From Fratercula arctica (taxonomy: Eukaryota; Chordata; Aves; Charadriiformes; Alcidae), in assembly GCA_947846985.1 (NCBI GenBank), contig CANTUZ010000001.1:35240727-35304726 (forward strand): 64,000 nucleotides of DNA, written 5' to 3'. Within the stretch, counting starts at the first letter, position 1. Each line of letters begins with the position of its first letter. Shown in pieces: positions 59,832 to 64,000 of the stretch. The notes beneath the pieces are model-generated. The model was not told where the DNA came from, did no database searches, and saw only the letters and a list, made by a program, of their open reading frames with translations. A program made the translations under genes and the position numbers.

Positions 59832-62612
59832 AGCGTTCAAATTAAAATGTTTTCTCTGAAAGATAAATATAATCTCCTTCGTAATTTAAAGTCCTGGATG
59901 ATATCATTAGGCCCAATAACAGCTGTGATTTCTTCAGGGAGAGTTTAATCAGTTTGTTGTGACATGGTACCAAGAACTCTATTGTGATTGATCACTACTG
60001 CTCAAGAACTGGCCAGAAGGGAGTCTGAGCAAATCATTTCAACAGTGCCTCAGAGCTGCAAAACCTCAGACAATAAGAGGCCTCTTGAAGCTCGCAGAAA
60101 TATTAGCAGGCTGCAGTAATGGAAGGGTTTCCAACGACTTTGTAAATGCTGCTTTTGGCATGGCCAGGGAAACTTCTGTTATCCCATTACTCAGTGCACT
60201 GGTTCTCAAGATTGGATGAAGGGTAAAATAGATCACTCTCTGAGGCCACCTTACTACTAGTAGTAAAGTGTTAGTGGATTATCAGGAAATTTTAAAAAAT
60301 TTCTTTCTATGAAAAATAAATTTTCTGTGGTTCTGCTCATCTGTATCAGGTTTTCCTTTTTATTCTCATAGACTCGGAAAACCAAAGAGGTACTTACGCT
60401 CATCTATGTGCAACTAACATGTAACCTGATCATAAAATTTCATTTCTAATGCTTATATTAAAACAGTATGTCATGGCTGATCTAGAAAACATGCTTTAAA
60501 ACAACATTAAATCCAAGGCATGAAGTCATCGAACAAATCAATAGTCCACCAAATCCCAATGTAAATTATTTTAGTGGCTATTTGTTTTTTATTTGTTACA
60601 TAGTGGCTTCCCCTTTCAGTTATTAGATCTTATTATACTTCTTGCCTTCTACATAATGCCTATACTATAAGAAATCTTTGATGTAACTACTCAATAACAA
60701 CCAAGATCCTTGAAAGGTTTTCCCCCTGCTTGTTAGCACATACTAATATCTGTGCCATGATACATTAACCGGTATTGTTACCAGTGCTGTAAAATGATTT
60801 GCTGCAGGCTCCTTCTTTTGAGATGACCCAAAATCATTACATTGTAAAACATCCTGATATGGAGAGAATCATAACATCAGCATCTGTGCCATGCCCCTCA
60901 GAACCTCTTTGTGTCCCAACAGGTTGTCCGCACATACTACAGTCATGTCACCATTTTCCTGGCAGTGATCAAATCTACCTTTTTCAAATAATTTAACTGA
61001 ATTGAGCTCCTTTAATAACTGATTGAAAAGATGTTTTCCTGATCTGAAATATTTATTTCTAAGCCCTAATTTTCACTTTCTACTTTTCTTTTTTCTTTTC
61101 TTAATGTGGACATTAGAAGCACATATAATATTCTGTGAATAGCTTTTCTAGGGCTATAGAACACTTTTCTACTTCTATTCAGTATTCCTTTGCTTATGCA
61201 TCCAAGGATCACAGCTGCTTATCCAGATGTCATATTAAAGTAAGAGCTCATCACCATGCGCTATTTAGTTTTCCCAATCAGCCATTTCCCAAGTCATTTG
61301 TTTCCAAAATATTGTCCTTTATGCTGTATATTCTTTGTCTTCAAATGGTAAAATAGAAAGACAGGAACAGATAAAGGGTGAGAAAAAATCACTGAAAAAA
61401 AAAACCTGAAAAAATTTGATGGCTACTTTAAAAAAAAGAAAAAAGAGTAGAGGGAAAAAAATGTGCTTTCATATGTAAGAGATAAAACTACTTAGGTGGT
61501 TACCTTTCCAAAAGACAGAGGCAAGAAGCTGTATGCTTGCACTTCTTCCCAAAAGGATTTAGTATAAGTGTTTGGAAAGCTAAAAAACTTTAGGAGTAGG
61601 ATGTCTACAATTTTCTATTCCATTTTCTGTGGAACAAATATTTAGCTCCCTCTACCAATTTCATCTTCTCCTAGGTTGTTAATTTTACATAATACAATTT
61701 GGGGTTTATATATTTAAAATAGATAATTTTGTATGTATTACAAAAACTTTCACATCTTGGCAAACATCATGACTGGTCTGAAATGAAATGCTCTCAATAT
61801 ATTCCAGACATGTCTAGCTGGAAAAGAGCAGCTTTCTAGCTCCCCACTGGTAGCACTCATACAAGCAGATAACAGAGGACAAGAGGAAGCTGTAAGTTAG
61901 GAGAACTGCTGGCAGTAGATGTGGAACTGAAAACAGAATCAGGATGAAAGATGATTCTGGTAACTCATAAGCACTTTTGTTGATGTACATTTAGCTTTGA
62001 GATGACCATTCATAATCATATAAAGAAAAACAATAGGCATCAATGAGAGCATGCCAGGGACATGCTCAATAAGGTATTACTAGAGTAAGAATATGACACA
62101 CTGAATTGTGAATCTGTGGTAACAAACGTTTCAGAAAACCCTACAGAAATACAGAGAAAAAGAGGGAGAAATGGGAAAGAAAAGGTATTAGACAAAAATT
62201 TCAGAATAGTTAAATTGAGGTGGTGGGGAAAATACAGAAAAATTGGATTGGGCTAGAAGAAGGACTGAACAATATCACTATCACAGACACCTATTTTTCA
62301 TTAGATGAATACAATTCTTTTATTTCTCCTGTTAAAATTGGACGCCACTCTACTCACAGATTACTTTGGTAGCTTTCTGCCCATTTATTTCCATGATATT
62401 CAAAATTACATTTCTTGGAAGCTATTGATTAGATGACTCCCTGTTTCCTGACTGAATGAAGTATTACTTTTGGTGTGGGTTTGCTTAACAAAGAAATGTA
62501 GAATTTTCTCTTTTATAGTTTGACAGGAATATCTCTCTTTTGAGAATGCTTATTTTTAAGTACCCTACTGCTCCTAAAAAGTGAGCTCAACATTTGGTAT
62601 AACCCTTTCCAG

Positions 62613-62666
62613 GTTGTGAAGTGGTGACTGCGAAGACAGAGAAAAAGAACAGAGATGGACCTGTAG
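62613..62666 (+). other. Candidate 54-bp exon (unrecognised)
   Basis: The interval is bounded by an acceptor-like ACCCTTTCCAG ending at 62612 and a consensus donor GTGAGT at 62667-62672 (exon end TAG). Only the frame starting at 62615 is open; it encodes a hydrophilic Lys/Glu-rich peptide (CEVVTAKTEKKNRDGPV). The length is a multiple of three, so inclusion or skipping would keep frame. No flanking exon is identified, so chance remains likely. Confidence 0.25.
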
Positions 62667-62782
62667 GTGAGTTTATGAGACATTGCATGTGTGTTTGGCA
62701 GCTAATAAAAACTGGCAACAGGAGTCTGTGTCACAGTCTATGTCAGAATTCAAATGAGTACCTAGGAAAATGTTTTCCATTA

Positions 62783-62835
62783 TGGACAAGATCCAAAGCC
62801 CACTGAAGCTGATTTAATGGTTTTCTTGTGACTTC
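62783..62835 (+). repeat. Ancient amniote repeat relic
   Basis: The block AGATCCAAAGCCCACTGAAG followed by a diverged central part resembles an abundant ancient reptile and bird repeat (gatccaaagcccactgaagtcaatgg). Very short; family name not certain. Confidence 0.35.
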
Positions 62836-64000
62836 ACAGAGCTAAGGAAGAACCTTATATGCTCAGTTTATTAAAAAATAAAGATAATCAATTTCCTCTG
62901 CAACTAGATGTGATATGGCACACATGGTTTCAACACACTTTGGGTCTCCTTCAAATGAAAGGAGATAGTTAAACTATCTTCATTACTGTTGTCACTATTA
63001 AGTTTCTTGAACTGAGACTGGCAGCTTTTCGATAATTTAATTCTTAAAATATGCATTTCCTATAGGAAACACAATAGATGAGCAAGTGGCTGGCATGGAA
63101 GAGACATATGATAGAACATGTCATAAATAAAGTCTTAAAAGGAACCAGAGAAAATTGATTAGAAAAAAGAAGTAATTTTCTTTACTCCTACTGGAAGTGA
63201 TTTGAACCATGTAGACCAAAAGGCCAAAAGGTCCTGAGGAACAGATTTAAAAAAAAATGCTATTGCTAATAGAATGGGCAGATTAGAAAGTGATGACCTT
63301 CAGATAGACAGAGAGAAAAAGAGAGGGAGTGAAGGGAAAAGTTACACATTTCTGAGGGTATTCATATGTGTTTGGCAACTAACAAAATATTGTAAATAGT
63401 AAGTAGAACTCTGAAGCTGAGGCTGGCAAAGAAGAAACAAAAAAGATAAGCTCTTGGCAGAGAAGAGAAAAGGAAACTGAGCCTGGCAACTGAGAATGGA
63501 CTGGCAGTGAAAGACAAATGCCTTATGTCAATAAGCAAGGCTTGATGCCTGAAGGAGCAGGTATGGGTTTGAAAAGATGAAAGACATAGATAGATGTACC
63601 TGATTAGAAGGGTGTGAGGCCTACAGTAAGGTATGGACATTACAGCAGATTAAGAAAGTTTATAGTGTTAAAGTAGCTAGCTAGAAAGTTGTTTGAGGTG
63701 GATCAGAAAGAAACTGTAACTCTTTAGAAAGGGAAAAGTTAACTGAATAGGGAGAAGGGCACATGTCTGGTGAGAAGGAACCAGTAAAACCACGAGAGAA
63801 GGCTAAAGACTGGCAAACAGGAGAGACCTGAAAACCAGAAATTGTAAAAAGAAATATAAGCTAGGGGAAAGCCTGAAAAGCTGAAAAACCTTCAAATTTT
63901 GTTACCTGGTGCTAGGTCATAAAATAGTTGGAATGCTCAAAAATAGAAAGCAACCCACGGCAAAGAAGCCATAAGATACAGGCTCTTAAACAGTTTGGTT

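Larger units (their letters stand above)
59634..64000. other. AT-rich non-coding stretch, no named gene
   Basis: It holds a T28 run at 59800-59827, a candidate short exon at 62613-62666, an ancient repeat relic at 62783-62835 and a purine-rich + strand from about 63160 to the end. Similar words TGTGTTTGGCAGCTAAT (near 62690) and TGTGTTTGGCAACTAAC (near 63367) hint at a decayed duplication. No gene is recognised. Confidence 0.55.

Overview
This 64 kb window is AT-rich vertebrate nuclear DNA, almost certainly from a bird. The main evidence is a set of CR1 non-LTR retrotransposon copies whose 3' ends carry the CR1 octamer tail (ATTCTATG-type repeats, read on + as atagaatc/catagaat). Two solo endogenous-retrovirus LTRs of a type I associate with bird genomes support this. 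There is no bacterial-style gene organisation, no rRNA or tRNA gene, no CRISPR array and no operon. I found no host protein-coding gene that I can name. The window reads as a gene desert or the inside of a very large intron.

Layout. 1-11054 is unique AT-rich DNA with small low-complexity tracts, one ancient repeat and one splice-bounded candidate exon. 11055-11220 is a degenerate 26-27 bp minisatellite that abuts a 2 kb CR1 on the minus strand (11226-13200). 13201-20054 is unique DNA with three ancient interspersed-repeat relics. 20055-22780 is the best-preserved CR1 (minus strand), covering most of ORF2: part of the endonuclease, the linker, reverse transcriptase and C-terminus. A solo LTR with a 5-bp target-site duplication lies at 26341-26938, directly beside an old CR1 tail (26956-27290). 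A second, related LTR in the opposite orientation lies at 30469-31243. A short CR1 at 32489-33165 ends in a 140 bp (TTCCC)n array. Further CR1 copies are at 37880-38821 (plus), 40212-41310 (minus) and 56532-57455 (minus). A long CTTT-type microsatellite occupies 44221-44445. The 12 kb between 44460 and 56530 and the last 6.5 kb are mostly unique.

The recurring theme is dead retrotransposition. All five CR1 copies that reach the reverse-transcriptase catalytic box have exactly one of its two aspartates changed to asparagine, and every clean in-frame premature stop I could place is TAG. The most gene-like host signals are three short splice-bounded open segments (4031-4145 plus, 59505-59633 minus, 62613-62666 plus). 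None is recognised and all need transcript evidence. I saw no convincing new biological system. The most unusual observations concern the CR1 lesions, a tandemly triplicated CR1 5' terminus, a CR1-seeded microsatellite and the possible minus-strand terminal exon.
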